A stretch of 64,000 nucleotides of DNA from CAVORD01 sp963698535 (GCA_963698535.1 CAVORD010000001.1:1736001-1800000), one strand, 5' to 3'; counted from the stretch's first letter, positions 42,634 to 52,599 are shown. Made by a program: numbers and translations. Notes: generated by a model from the letters alone, not told the origin.

Positions 42634-45267
42634 TTACAGTTCAAGTTTCATCTGTGCCGGATCGTTCTTGTCTTTTGGAGGTGTATCATCTGTACTTTCA
42701 TCCACCTCATCCAACTCATCCACCTGATCAATTACCTCCTCTATAGTCTCTTCCACAACTGCTTCCGACTTAACTACAGGTTCTATCTCCATTATATTTT
42801 CAACGCTGAAGTTGGAGAGCCTTTTTCCTTTTGCCCTGAAGCCTTTTACGCCAATAAAACCTGCCACCTCAATAATTTCATTCTCCCTGCCCTTATGCTT
42901 ACCTCCAAATGAGATTTCGAATCTTGGGTATTCCACCTCAGTAATGCTTATCAGTTTGGAATCGGGGTGATCATTGGTAAAACTTTGAAGTTTATCCTGC
43001 TCTTCAAGAGAAAATCTCTTGATGTAATAGTACTCCTGTTCGGCATCCCAGTATATTACAGAGTATATCTTCTGCGGCTTGTATTTTTCGAGTATCAGAA
43101 TATTCTCCTCAAAGTGTATTGAGAGTTCACACAATGTTACCCTGTACTGCCCGGCCTTGGTAATTACCAAGATCTTGTCTTCCGGCCCAAACTCTCCAAG
43201 GAACCTGCCTCTGCCATCATCATTTAGCCTCAGTACCGCCTCATCGAACCAGATCTTTCTGCCTCCCAAAGTGGAGAGGCCTTTCTCCTTAAGCATTACC
43301 TTATGTACTCCATACTTGGTAAGTATGTTACCGATGGATGACCGGCCCTTTATTGCAAGCTCGCTGAAATCAAAGTCAATCGTTAGCTTCTTAAGCCTTG
43401 GCCGGGGTTTGAGGGTTACTCTTATTATTTCAGCTTCACCGTTTGGATTGGAGCTGAAATATGTTATTCTTGACCCTTCTGTACCCCTTGTAATATCATA
43501 CTCTTTATCGCGGGTAAGTCCGGTTATTGCACATCTCTTGGCCATTAATGCTCCATCGCGCCCATCGTGATAGACCACATTGTATATTGTCCTCTCATCA
43601 TTGCGTAAGAAAACCTGAACATAGATGATATCCTTACCAACGAATATCTTATCATCGATTTTGGTAATCATATACTTTCCGTCGCGCCGGAAGACAATTA
43701 TATCGTCAATATCGGAGCAATCACAAACAAACTCATCCTTCTTAAGACCGCTGCCAATGAAACCCTCCTTCCTGTTAACGTAGAGCTTTGTGTTATTGGC
43801 AACCACCTTAACGGCTTCTATTGTATCGAAGTTTCTTATTTCAGTTTTACGCTCTCTCCCTGCACCATACTTCTTCTTTATCTGTGTGAAGTAGTTTATG
43901 GCAAATGGTATCAGGTTGGCGAGATGATTTATTACCTCCTCCAGTTCAACCTCAAGACCCTTGATTATCTCATCGGCCTTTTTAGCATCGAACTTCGATA
44001 TCCTCTTGATCTTGATCTCTGTCAGCTTAATGATATCATCTCTGGTAATATCTCTTCGGAAAAGAGCCTTATATGGAGCCAGTCCGTCATCTATGGCCTT
44101 AATTACGGCTTCCCATGTTTCACTCTCCTCAATATCGCGATAGATCTTCTTCTCGATAAATATCTTCTCCAGTGATGACATATGCCAATCTTCTTCGAGT
44201 TCAGACTTCCTTATCTCGAGCTCCTTTTTAAGAAGTAGCACAGTATTGTCGACCGAGCTCTTTAAGAGGTTTTTAACTCCTGCAAACAGGGGCCTGTTGC
44301 CTGAAATGACACATGAATTAGGGCTTATCGAATATTCGCAGTCGGTAAAGGCATAAAGTGCATCTATGGTCTTGTCGGGAGAGACACCCGGCTGCAAATG
44401 AATAATGATCTCAACATTCGCTGCAGTGTTATCATCAACCTTCCTGATCTTTATCTTTCCCTTCTCCCCCGCTTTAATAATTGATTCTATAAGGGTAGTC
44501 GTTGTCTTTCCGTATGGTATCTCGGTGATCATAAGGCCCTTCTTGTCGACCTTTTCGATTTTGGCCCTGACCTTTACGACACCGCCTCTCAATCCGTCGT
44601 TGTAACGTGCAACATCGATCATCCCTGCGGTGGGGAAGTCGGGATAAAGTTCAAAATCTTCACCCTTCAAATAGTGGATAGCTGCATCCACCAGTTCAAC
44701 AAAGTTATGGGGAAGTATCTTGGATGCCAGCCCCACAGCTATACCCTCCACGCCCATGGCAAGAAGCAGAGGGAACTTAACAGGCAGTAGCTCAGGCTCT
44801 TTGTTCCTTCCGTCGTAGGAGAGCTGCCAATTGGTAGTTTTAGGGTTAAACACCACCTCCTGTGCAAATTTCGAGAGTCGGGCTTCTATATATCTTGGTG
44901 CCGCCGATCCGTCACCGGTGAGGATATTACCCCAGTTACCCTGCATATCAATAAGGAGATCCTTCTGACCAATCTGTACAAGAGCATCTCCTATTGAAGC
45001 ATCACCGTGAGGGTGAAACTGCATTGTATGCCCTATTATGTTCGCAACTTTATTGTAACGTCCATCCTCCATTCTGCGCATAGAGTGAAGTATCCTCCTC
45101 TGCACAGGCTTCAGTCCGTCAAGCTCATGAGGCACTGCACGCTCAAGTATTACGTACGAAGCGTAGTCCAGAAACCAGTCCTGATACATTCCAGAGACGG
45201 ATGAAACGGTATGCATTGCCGATGGCACATAACCGTTTTCGCTTCCTGCTTTAATTTCCTCTTCCAT
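42634..45267 (-). CDS. parC: DNA topoisomerase IV subunit A
   Basis: Cleaves and rejoins DNA in chromosome decatenation, pairing with the adjacent ParE. The catalytic tyrosine is Tyr126 in SAAPRYIEARL; the N-terminal ERAVPHELDGLKPVQRRIL and HPHGDASIGDALV blocks are standard. The C-terminal part forms degenerate beta-pinwheel repeats and ends in a very acidic tail rich in Glu, Asp and Val. 877 residues with no GyrA box seen, which supports ParC over GyrA. 17 bp after parE, and followed at once by aroK. Confidence 0.92.
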   Translation of the reverse strand: MEEEIKAGSENGYVPSAMHTVSSVSGMYQDWFLDYASYVILERAVPHELDGLKPVQRRILHSMRRMEDGRYNKVANIIGHTMQFHPHGDASIGDALVQIGQKDLLIDMQGNWGNILTGDGSAAPRYIEARLSKFAQEVVFNPKTTNWQLSYDGRNKEPELLPVKFPLLLAMGVEGIAVGLASKILPHNFVELVDAAIHYLKGEDFELYPDFPTAGMIDVARYNDGLRGGVVKVRAKIEKVDKKGLMITEIPYGKTTTTLIESIIKAGEKGKIKIRKVDDNTAANVEIIIHLQPGVSPDKTIDALYAFTDCEYSISPNSCVISGNRPLFAGVKNLLKSSVDNTVLLLKKELEIRKSELEEDWHMSSLEKIFIEKKIYRDIEESETWEAVIKAIDDGLAPYKALFRRDITRDDIIKLTEIKIKRISKFDAKKADEIIKGLEVELEEVINHLANLIPFAINYFTQIKKKYGAGRERKTEIRNFDTIEAVKVVANNTKLYVNRKEGFIGSGLKKDEFVCDCSDIDDIIVFRRDGKYMITKIDDKIFVGKDIIYVQVFLRNDERTIYNVVYHDGRDGALMAKRCAITGLTRDKEYDITRGTEGSRITYFSSNPNGEAEIIRVTLKPRPRLKKLTIDFDFSELAIKGRSSIGNILTKYGVHKVMLKEKGLSTLGGRKIWFDEAVLRLNDDGRGRFLGEFGPEDKILVITKAGQYRVTLCELSIHFEENILILEKYKPQKIYSVIYWDAEQEYYYIKRFSLEEQDKLQSFTNDHPDSKLISITEVEYPRFEISFGGKHKGRENEIIEVAGFIGVKGFRAKGKRLSNFSVENIMEIEPVVKSEAVVEETIEEVIDQVDELDEVDESTDDTPPKDKNDPAQMKLEL

Positions 45268-45284
45268 AAACCCTTCTCATTAAC

Positions 45285-47129
45285 TTACTCGTTCTCCTCA
45301 AAATCATTGGACTCTATCCTCAGGTTTTCAATTATAAAATCCTGACGCTCCGGGGTGTTTTTCCCCATATAAAACTCCAGAAATGAAAGGAGTGAATCGC
45401 CCTTTTTAATCCTTACCGGATCGAGACGCATATCCTTGCCTATAAAATTCCCGAACTCATCGGGCGAGATCTCTCCCAATCCCTTGAAGCGCGTCATCTC
45501 GGGCGACGGTCCAAGTTTCTTAATTGCAGCCAGTTTTTCATCATGGCTGTAACAATAGATGGTCTCCTTCTTGTTACGCACCCTGAACAGAGGGGTCTGT
45601 AAAATATAGACATGCCCTTTTCTTACCAGCTCAGGGAAAAACTGAAGGAAGAAAGTTAAAAGCAGCAATCTGATATGCATTCCATCAACGTCCGCGTCGG
45701 TGGCAATTATGACATTATTGTAACGAAGTTCTTCCAGTCCATCCTCAATATTCAGGGCCGCCTGAAGAAGATTAAACTCCTCGTTTTCATATACCACCTT
45801 CTTTGTGAGGCCATATGAATTCAGAGGCTTCCCGCGAAGACTGAAAACAGCCTGGGTCTCAACATCCCTCGACTTGGTTATCGATCCGCTGGCCGAATCG
45901 CCCTCGGTAATGAAGATCGTTGTTTCGAGCTTTCTTTCATTATTTGAACTGAAATGAATCCTGCAATCCCTTAACTTCTTATTGTGAAGATTAGCCTTTT
46001 TTGCCCTGTCCTTGGCAAGCTTCTGTATTGAGGAGATAGCTTTTCTCTCCTTTTCTGCATCGAGTATCTTTTTATGAAGGGCTTTTGCCGTTTCGCTGTT
46101 CTTATGAAGGAAGTCATCGAGATGCTTCTTGATGAATTCCATAATGAAATTCCTCACTGAAGGACCATCGGGGCCCATATCCTTGGACCCCAGTTTGGTC
46201 TTTGTCTGTGACTCGAATATAGGCTCCTCCACCTTAATACTTATTGCCGCTATTACCGACGACCGTATATCGGAAGGATCGTAATCCTTCTTATAGAAGT
46301 CGCGTACGGTTTTAACCAGTGCCTCTCTGAAGGCCAGCAGGTGTGTCCCTCCCTGAGTTGTATTCTGTCCGTTGACAAAACTGTAATAATCCTCGCCATA
46401 CTGCTGACCGTGAGTCAATGCTATTTCAATATCTTCCCCCTTAAGGTGTATGATCGGGTAGAGGCTCTCCTTGCTCATGTTTTCATTAAGAAGATCGGAA
46501 AGACCATTTTTTGAGATGAATTTTGAACCGTTGAAATTTATTACCAACCCAGCATTGAGGTAGGTATAATTCTTTATCATGGTCTCAACATACTCCGATA
46601 TATAGTGGAAGTTACCAAACATGTCGGGGTCAGGTCTGAAGATAACCTCTACGCCATTCTCCTCATTTGTAACAGCCAGGGGTTCGTCTCTCGTAATGAT
46701 GCCTGCCTCAAACTCGGCCTCCTTCTTCTGCCCTTCCCTGAAACTGGTAATAATAAATTTTGAAGAAAGAGCATTTACAGCTTTGATACCAACGCCATTC
46801 AAACCCACAGACTTCTTGAATGCCTTTGAATCGTACTTGGCTCCGGTATTCATCCTCGATGTTGCCTCAACCAGCTTCCCAAGAGGTATACCCCGTCCGT
46901 AGTCCCTTAACCGGACTTCCCTGTCGGTGATGTTGATATCTATCTTCTTGCCAAAGCCCATCATATACTCATCGATGGAATTATCGAGTACCTCCTTAAG
47001 CAAAACATAGATGCCGTCATCCTGCGATGACCCATCACCCAACTTCCCGATATACATACCGGGCCTAACCCTGATATGTTCTCTCCAATCGAGGGTCTTG
47101 ATATTTTCTTCTGAATAATTAACAGACAT
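45285..47129 (-). CDS. parE: DNA topoisomerase IV subunit B
   Basis: ATPase subunit partnering ParC. GHKL motifs: EVLDNSIDEY, RDYGRGIP and GLNGVGIKAVNALS. The TOPRIM domain shows FITEGDSASGS and IIATDADVDGMHIR. Start chosen at ATG 47129 (MSVNYSEENIKTLDW), since a promoter -7 box lies at 47146-47153, inside the longer alternative from 47192, whose extra 21 residues look non-coding. That gives 614 residues. First gene of parE-parC-aroK. Confidence 0.93.
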   Translation of the reverse strand: MSVNYSEENIKTLDWREHIRVRPGMYIGKLGDGSSQDDGIYVLLKEVLDNSIDEYMMGFGKKIDINITDREVRLRDYGRGIPLGKLVEATSRMNTGAKYDSKAFKKSVGLNGVGIKAVNALSSKFIITSFREGQKKEAEFEAGIITRDEPLAVTNEENGVEVIFRPDPDMFGNFHYISEYVETMIKNYTYLNAGLVINFNGSKFISKNGLSDLLNENMSKESLYPIIHLKGEDIEIALTHGQQYGEDYYSFVNGQNTTQGGTHLLAFREALVKTVRDFYKKDYDPSDIRSSVIAAISIKVEEPIFESQTKTKLGSKDMGPDGPSVRNFIMEFIKKHLDDFLHKNSETAKALHKKILDAEKERKAISSIQKLAKDRAKKANLHNKKLRDCRIHFSSNNERKLETTIFITEGDSASGSITKSRDVETQAVFSLRGKPLNSYGLTKKVVYENEEFNLLQAALNIEDGLEELRYNNVIIATDADVDGMHIRLLLLTFFLQFFPELVRKGHVYILQTPLFRVRNKKETIYCYSHDEKLAAIKKLGPSPEMTRFKGLGEISPDEFGNFIGKDMRLDPVRIKKGDSLLSFLEFYMGKNTPERQDFIIENLRIESNDFEENE

Positions 47130-47145
47130 TTTGCCGAATTTTGCG

Positions 47146-47153
47146 CAAATATA
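47146..47153 (-). promoter_or_regulatory. -7 element of parE
   Basis: Minus strand TATATTTG, full consensus match, 16 nt before the ATG at 47129. It decides the start codon. Confidence 0.55.
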
Positions 47154-47285
47154 AATAATAATGCATCGCCATTCCATGCGATTTTTCAACAATGGTCATT
47201 CTAAAATTAACCAACTGCCACGACTTTCACAATCTGGCAACTCTCTTACAGCTTACTGAAGAAACAAATGATCAGGTCCGGTAAC

Positions 47286-48074
47286 CTATTTTTCCCTCAT
47301 TCCGAATAGTGCTGCGACATCAAACTTTGTAATACCCCATCTGTTATAATTACCGCTATTATCAAAGTTCCATGTCCAATTAGCTTCATCCATACTATGA
47401 GGGAGAGGTGTCAATACCAGATCCTTCCTGACCTCTTGCTTATTTCTCCCTATTACAGTCTCACGATAATCGGTAATGAGTACATAATCAGATTTCCCGA
47501 GCATATTCAGATGCGACTCATGCACCTTTCGTCGGAACGGAATAAGCTCACCATCATCAGCCATTCCCTTTTTTATCAGATAATCACTTAGCAGAATGTC
47601 TAATTGCGACAAAACATTAAGTGAAACAATCAGGGTTTTATCCTTAAGCGGTAAAGCGTACTCTTTTATTCCATTTTCGAGAGCTGACAGATCTCTCATT
47701 TTAGGTTTCAACTTCGAGAAATTCCACACTTCCTGTATCATACCACCGGTTAAATCGTCCTCAATAAGTTCAACCTTGTTATTGCCGGCTGCCAGATCTT
47801 TCACATATGGCGGATGAATTATGTCGATCAGTTTTACCCTTTCTACCCTTTTCAGAACTTCATCTAACGGAAACTCAACAAGTAATCCCGAACCTAAGAC
47901 TATTACCTCTTCAGGAGAGCTCTTAATAATGCTGCTCATTATGAACTTATGGCACCGGGTAATGTGATCCTCCCAGTTGGCCTCCTCATTCAGATATCGC
48001 CGATAGAGGCCCTCCTGATCTGAATAAAAGGACATTTTATCAAGGATCCGCCTGTATTCAGCAGAATGGCCCAT
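47286..48074 (-). CDS. Unknown protein with a Rossmann-like (methyltransferase-like) core
   Basis: I do not recognise the family. Residues about 55-90 read like a nucleotide/SAM-binding beta-alpha-beta unit (EEVIVLGSGLLVEFPLDEVLKRVERVKLIDI), then IEDDLTG, and LIVSLNVLSQL could be a further strand. Conserved-looking CH residues (ITRCHKFIM) precede the core. No signal peptide or membrane segment. The ATG overlaps the plsC stop (TGATG), so the two are translated together and a link to lipid metabolism is possible. 262 residues. Confidence 0.7.
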   Translation of the reverse strand: MGHSAEYRRILDKMSFYSDQEGLYRRYLNEEANWEDHITRCHKFIMSSIIKSSPEEVIVLGSGLLVEFPLDEVLKRVERVKLIDIIHPPYVKDLAAGNNKVELIEDDLTGGMIQEVWNFSKLKPKMRDLSALENGIKEYALPLKDKTLIVSLNVLSQLDILLSDYLIKKGMADDGELIPFRRKVHESHLNMLGKSDYVLITDYRETVIGRNKQEVRKDLVLTPLPHSMDEANWTWNFDNSGNYNRWGITKFDVAALFGMREK

Positions 48075-48817
48075 CAGGACAATGTCTCCTTTCGCATCTT
48101 TTCCAGCTCTCCTGACATGAGGAGATGAAACTTTTGTGCCAGCTCATCCGGATTACCTGTCCCGAACGATCCGGGGTGAACAGGATCAAGGACCCTCACT
48201 CTAATCTTATGACCACCTGTAAATCTCCATCCGTTCTTGGGCAGCACATCTCCTGTACCGTCAAGAATGACCGGCAGGATTGGTTTGTCATTTCTTATTG
48301 CGAGCTGGAATGCTCCTGCCTTAAATTTACCTATTGACCCGTCGCGCGACCTCGTTCCCTCGGGGAACAACACAACGGAAATATCGTCTTTGAGAATGTC
48401 AGATGCATGATCAAGCATCTTTATGGCACTCTGCTTGCTTCCCCTTTCAATCTTGATATAATTTGCCATCAGCATAGTCCATCCAAGGAGCGGGATTTTG
48501 AATACCTCGATCTTAGATACCCACCGGAGATTTAATTTTAAAAGGTTCATGACCACAATGTCAAGCATTGACTGATGATTGGCAACGATAACATATCCTG
48601 TCCCTCTTTTTGCCTTTTCCCGCCCCTCAACAAATACCTTCCACAGAAAAGTAACCCTGCTTACAACTATCCCCTGAAAGACCATCCACCACGACACCAT
48701 TGATCTCTGCCTGTCGAATGGCCAGGTTAAAAACCATATGAGAAATGTTATGGGAAACATCAAAAGGACAAATAGTAATCCGAATACCCATTCAAAAACC
48801 GACCTTATTGCGTCCAT
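48074..48817 (-). CDS. plsC: 1-acyl-sn-glycerol-3-phosphate acyltransferase
   Basis: Adds the second acyl chain to make phosphatidic acid at the inner membrane. An N-terminal hydrophobic hairpin (about residues 8-32) precedes the catalytic VANHQSMLDIVV (HX4D), the FPEGTRSRDG block and the IPLLGW and LPVILDGTG segments. 247 residues, normal length. Own promoter box 17 nt upstream; the downstream unknown gene overlaps its stop codon. Confidence 0.94.
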   Translation of the reverse strand: MDAIRSVFEWVFGLLFVLLMFPITFLIWFLTWPFDRQRSMVSWWMVFQGIVVSRVTFLWKVFVEGREKAKRGTGYVIVANHQSMLDIVVMNLLKLNLRWVSKIEVFKIPLLGWTMLMANYIKIERGSKQSAIKMLDHASDILKDDISVVLFPEGTRSRDGSIGKFKAGAFQLAIRNDKPILPVILDGTGDVLPKNGWRFTGGHKIRVRVLDPVHPGSFGTGNPDELAQKFHLLMSGELEKMRKETLS

Positions 48818-48834
48818 TGGATTTTAATGTTTTT

Positions 48835-48842
48835 CAAAAATA
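48835..48842 (-). promoter_or_regulatory. -7 element of plsC
   Basis: Minus strand TATTTTTG, full match to TAnnTTTG, 17 nt before the ATG at 48817. Confidence 0.45.
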
Positions 48843-48858
48843 ACACAGATAGCGGAGA

Positions 48859-49809
48859 TCAGAAAAAAGAGGCAACAATATTATCTGCTTCTCCTTTAAA
48901 CAGGGCTCCAATTCCATCTGCAAACTCTTTATAATCATGCCTTTGGCCAATCAGATACTCTTTTAGCAGGGAACTATATGTCCCTTCAGAAACATTTGCC
49001 TCCACAATATAACCACTTTTAACCACGAACAGTGCCATATATCTCTCCCCGGAAAGGATGAACTCCACTTTCGCTTCATATTGTGGGCCCCATCCTCTGT
49101 TCCATTCCCATGTTTTATACTTTTCATCCACCAGTTTTAGTACTCTCTCCCTGTCGCTATCAGTGAGATTATACTCCTTATCACAATATTCCTTTTCCAT
49201 CAAGAATGAGCGGAAACCACTTAGGAATTCTGTAATTCCATATTGAGGGGGTAGTAATTCAGAGAGGTTTACAACATCGGTCCTGTTCGACTTAACAGAC
49301 CTGCTGGTGTATTGAGCCTTCCCTGGCTTGATCGATCTTCTCAGCATCTCCATATCGGTGTCGAAGAGAAGAGTACCATGGTGCAATACACGTTCCTTAT
49401 AAATATGCTCGGCATTACCCGATATTTTCAAACCTCTGTAACGAAGATCATTCTTTCCGCCGAAAGAGGCATCTATGCCCAGTGATATAAGATATTCCAG
49501 AACAGGTCTGGTGTATAACTCAAAGTTTATCTGTTTACCGCTGGCCGAGGATCTTATAACCGAGAAATTTATGTTCCCATGATCATGGTAAACTGTTCCC
49601 CCGCCCGATATCCGTCTTATTACAGGAATATTATGATGGGTGACATATTCCAGGTTAGCCTCTTCAGCGGCTACCTGATGTTTACCTATTACTACACACG
49701 GGCTGTTGATTGAAAGGACGAAAAAATCATCTCTCTTCTCTTTCAGCAGATATTCATCTGTAGCCAGATTAAACCAGGGGTCATTTCCTGCTATATGAAG
49801 GAATTTCAT
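48859..49809 (-). CDS. lplA: Lipoate-protein ligase A
   Basis: Attaches scavenged lipoate, via lipoyl-AMP, to dehydrogenase E2 and glycine-cleavage H proteins. Family motifs: NLATDEYLL, VIGKHQVAAEEANLEYV, the RRISGGGTVYHDHGNINFSVI signature (about residues 65-86) and KISGNAEHIYKERVLHHGTLLFD. The C-terminal accessory domain is present. I take the ATG at 49809, which overlaps the stop of the preceding PAP2 gene (TGATG); a GTG one codon upstream is also possible. 316 residues. The genes lipA and lipB for lipoate synthesis are 8 kb away. Confidence 0.94.
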   Translation of the reverse strand: MKFLHIAGNDPWFNLATDEYLLKEKRDDFFVLSINSPCVVIGKHQVAAEEANLEYVTHHNIPVIRRISGGGTVYHDHGNINFSVIRSSASGKQINFELYTRPVLEYLISLGIDASFGGKNDLRYRGLKISGNAEHIYKERVLHHGTLLFDTDMEMLRRSIKPGKAQYTSRSVKSNRTDVVNLSELLPPQYGITEFLSGFRSFLMEKEYCDKEYNLTDSDRERVLKLVDEKYKTWEWNRGWGPQYEAKVEFILSGERYMALFVVKSGYIVEANVSEGTYSSLLKEYLIGQRHDYKEFADGIGALFKGEADNIVASFF

Positions 49810-50379
49810 CACTCCTCTTTTGAGTTACCTGATCTTCTCCTTAACAGTAAATGATACATGGAGAAATATATACCTGTTGCGATAGCAGTTCCAAGTAAAG
49901 CGCCACCAATTATATCACCGGGGTAATGAACACCAAGATAGACCCTGCTAAAGGCTACGAGTGAAGCCCAAAAAATCAATCCGAGGGTAAGAATCCTCCT
50001 CTTCAGATAGAGGGCCGATAGCACTGCTATTACGAATGAGTTGGCTGCATGAGAGCTTACAAAGCCAAACTTCCCACCGCAACGACCCACCAGGTTCACC
50101 ATTCCTGCCAGATCTGGTTCATGACATGGTCTGAGACGCATGAAAACATTTTTAAAGAGATGGACTGATGCAAGATCAGTAAGTGCTACAGCAGCAAAAA
50201 CAGAGATGATCAGAAACAGAGCCTCTTGTTTCCTGTCGCGGATAAGAAGAAAGATAATAAAAAGGTAGAGAGGTATCCATGTTAGCCTGCCGCTGACGAT
50301 CAGCATTACACTCATCCCAAAAAGGTGAATGGAATGAGTTAAGAATCAAAAACAGATCCCTGTCGGCATTAAGTATCAT
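49809..50379 (-). pseudogene. PAP2-superfamily phosphatase, interrupted by one frameshift
   Basis: Membrane phosphatase, probably acting on a lipid phosphate such as undecaprenyl pyrophosphate or lipid A. From ATG 50379 the N-terminal ADRDLFLILNSFHSPFWDE is family-like; at about 50307-50312 the frame shifts and the rest follows. The three motifs are KNVFMRLRP, SSHAANS and SRVYLGVHYPGD, with about five membrane helices. Removing one T after GATGAG restores DEVMLIVSGRLTW and a chain of about 189 residues. The start is 6 bp after the obg stop, which supports this longer gene over an internal start at 50315. Confidence 0.85.
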
Positions 50380-50385
50380 ACAAGA

Positions 50386-51375
50386 CTATGTTGTCAGGGC
50401 AAGCCAGAGCATATCCTTGAGTCTGACTATCCCTTTGCTTGTTAACGATGATATAAATATTGAGGGGATATCAGGGAGCTCTTCCCTCATCTGGCCCTCC
50501 ATCTCGTCATCGATCATATCGGATTTTGAAACGGCAAGGATACGTTTCTTGTCCAGTAGTTCAGGGTTATACTGCCGTAACTCGTCCAACAGTATTTCAT
50601 ACTCTTTCTTTATGTTATCGCAATCGGTAGGAACCATAAAGAGGAGAATTGAATTCCTTTCAATATGTCTGAGGAATCTGTGACCCAGCCCCTTACCTTC
50701 ATGGGCGCCTTCTATTATTCCCGGAATATCTGCCATTACAAACGACTTGTCATCTCTGTAACTTACTATACCAAGGTTTGGCACCAGTGTGGTAAACGGA
50801 TAATCTGCGATTTTGGGTTTAGCTGCCGACAAAACAGAGAGAAGGGTTGATTTCCCAGCATTAGGAAACCCTACAAGCCCCACGTCGGCTAAGATCTTAA
50901 GTTCAAGTATATATGTGCCCTCTATTGCCGGTTCTCCCGGCTGGGCATAACGCGGAGCCTGATTCGTTGCCGTCTTGAAATGGGTATTTCCCTGGCCTCC
51001 ACGACCACCCATAACTAATATTTTCTCCTCATTATTATTATTGATCTCAAAGATCATCTCGCCGGTTTCGGCATCTTTGGCTACTGTTCCCAGTGGTACT
51101 TCAATAACAACATCGGCTCCATCAGATCCTGTTTTTTGCCCACCGCTTCCCGACACGCCGTTACCGGCAAAAATGTGCCTCTGGTACTTCAGATGAAGAA
51201 GTGTCCATAGCTGACTATTACCCCTGAGGATTATATGTCCTCCCCTTCCACCGTCGCCACCGTCGGGGCCGCCTTTGGGAATGAATTTTTCTCTCCTGAA
51301 ATGAGAAGAGCCTGCTCCCCCCTTACCTGAGCGACAAAAAACCTTAACATAATCAACAAAACTGGATCCGGACAT
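50386..51375 (-). CDS. obg: GTPase ObgE/CgtA
   Basis: Essential GTPase in 50S ribosome assembly. The glycine-rich Obg fold (about residues 5-158, KGGPDGGDGGRGGHI, GSGGQKTGSDGADV) precedes a G domain with P-loop GFPNAGKSTLLS (about 166-177), DIPGIIEGAHEGKGLG and SKSDM. 329 residues, the short form without a C-terminal OCT domain. Follows adk at 4 bp and precedes the PAP2 gene at 6 bp. Confidence 0.95.
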   Translation of the reverse strand: MSGSSFVDYVKVFCRSGKGGAGSSHFRREKFIPKGGPDGGDGGRGGHIILRGNSQLWTLLHLKYQRHIFAGNGVSGSGGQKTGSDGADVVIEVPLGTVAKDAETGEMIFEINNNNEEKILVMGGRGGQGNTHFKTATNQAPRYAQPGEPAIEGTYILELKILADVGLVGFPNAGKSTLLSVLSAAKPKIADYPFTTLVPNLGIVSYRDDKSFVMADIPGIIEGAHEGKGLGHRFLRHIERNSILLFMVPTDCDNIKKEYEILLDELRQYNPELLDKKRILAVSKSDMIDDEMEGQMREELPDIPSIFISSLTSKGIVRLKDMLWLALTT

Positions 51376-51379
51376 AATA

Positions 51380-51958
51380 TCAGATTAATACCTCATCGAT
51401 TTCTTTCGAAAGGCGCTCAAAAATTTCTTCAACACTCCCCATACCATCCACAGGAAAGTACTTTCCCTGTGCTGTACAGTGACCTATTATTGGTTCTGTC
51501 TTTTCCCTGTAAACATCAATCCTGGTGTTTATAACCTCCTCACTGGCATCATCGGCCCTTCCAGATATTTCTCCTCTGCCCAGAAGCCTTTTTACCAGTT
51601 CCTCATGAGAAACCTCGAGGGCTATCATCTTTGTGACCGAGAGATTCTTTTTCGCCAGAAGCGACTCAAGGGCGATAGCCTGCTGGACGGTTCTTGGGAA
51701 TCCATCATAAATGAAGCCCGTCTTATCGTGTGCAGCATCGATTCTGTTCCCTATCATCTCGATAACCACTGAATCAGGAACAAGATCTCCACTTGCAATG
51801 ATACCTTTTACCTTTTCACCAAGAGGGGTGCCTGCGTTAATCTCTGCTCTGAGCATATCACCGGTGGAGAGATGAATAAGGTCATATTTTTCAGCAAGTT
51901 TTACCGACTGTGTTCCCTTTCCTGAACCGGGAGGACCAAATAGCAACAGGTTTATCAT
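51380..51958 (-). CDS. adk: Adenylate kinase
   Basis: Interconverts ATP, ADP and AMP. P-loop LFGPPGSGKGTQ at residues 5-16, STGDMLRAEI, FIYDGFPRTVQQA and the short LID RGEISGRADDASEE without zinc-finger cysteines. I choose ATG 51958 (MINLLLFGPPG); the longer frame to 52066 runs back into hpt. 192 residues, the short form. Lies 28 bp after hpt. Confidence 0.94.
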   Translation of the reverse strand: MINLLLFGPPGSGKGTQSVKLAEKYDLIHLSTGDMLRAEINAGTPLGEKVKGIIASGDLVPDSVVIEMIGNRIDAAHDKTGFIYDGFPRTVQQAIALESLLAKKNLSVTKMIALEVSHEELVKRLLGRGEISGRADDASEEVINTRIDVYREKTEPIIGHCTAQGKYFPVDGMGSVEEIFERLSKEIDEVLI

Positions 51959-51986
51959 AATGTGGGTTTTATAGTTAGAATAACGG

Positions 51987-52523
51987 TTATTCAACAATTG
52001 AATAAATTGATGGAAGGTTTCTCCCATAACCGTCATAATCCAGCCCATAGCCCACAACAAACTCATTCGGTATCGAAAAACCTATATAATCTATCTTAAT
52101 CCCTTTTGTATATGCTTCCGGCTTAAAAAGAAGCGTAGCCACCTTTATCTCACCTGCTTTCCTTAACTCCAGCTCCCCGACAATTCTTTCCAGTGTTCCT
52201 CCTGTATCTATTATATCTTCCAGCACTATGACCGTTTTTCCTGAAACATCCTCATTCCATCCTATGAGTTCCTTTATGGTACCCGACGATTGAGTCCCCT
52301 GGTAGGAGGCAAGCTTTAGGAAAGTTATTCTGCAAGGTATCTCCATCCTCTTGAAAAGGTCAGCAGCAAAAAGAAATGCTCCGTTAAGAATTCCCAGAAA
52401 CATAACCTCCTTACCTTTCATCTCCCTGTCTATTTCAGATGCCAGTTCGCGAATTCTTTTTTCGATTTTATCTTCCGCAATATATTCCCTGAATCTCTTA
52501 TCCAGTATGGTGACTTCCTTCAT
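51987..52523 (-). CDS. hpt: Hypoxanthine phosphoribosyltransferase
   Basis: Salvages hypoxanthine and guanine with PRPP. The PRPP motif VIVLEDIIDTGGTL is at about residues 95-108, with MFLGILNGAFLFAADL (flexible-loop region) before it and FSIPNEFVVGYGLDYDG near the C-terminus. 178 residues. First gene of the hpt-adk-obg-PAP2-lplA run and divergent from purE 76 bp away, so the two purine genes may share a regulatory region. Confidence 0.95.
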   Translation of the reverse strand: MKEVTILDKRFREYIAEDKIEKRIRELASEIDREMKGKEVMFLGILNGAFLFAADLFKRMEIPCRITFLKLASYQGTQSSGTIKELIGWNEDVSGKTVIVLEDIIDTGGTLERIVGELELRKAGEIKVATLLFKPEAYTKGIKIDYIGFSIPNEFVVGYGLDYDGYGRNLPSIYSIVE

Positions 52524-52569
52524 TCGCCAAATGAGTTAAAAAAGTTGATTCTAATATATAAAATATCGG

Positions 52570-52577
52570 TAATTTTA
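52570..52577 (+). promoter_or_regulatory. Possible -7 element of purE
   Basis: TAATTTTA, one mismatch from TAnnTTTG, 22 nt before the ATG at 52600. Confidence 0.3.
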
Positions 52578-52599
52578 CATCGAAAATAACAGACACATT

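Noticed and set aside
42634..47129. Calling the topoisomerase pair DNA gyrase
   Set aside because: Subunit B is directly followed by subunit A, the A subunit lacks a visible GyrA box and ends in an acidic tail, which fits ParE-ParC better.
51958..52066. A longer adenylate kinase start at 52066
   Set aside because: It would overlap the end of hpt in another frame and add residues before a P-loop that normally lies at the very N-terminus.
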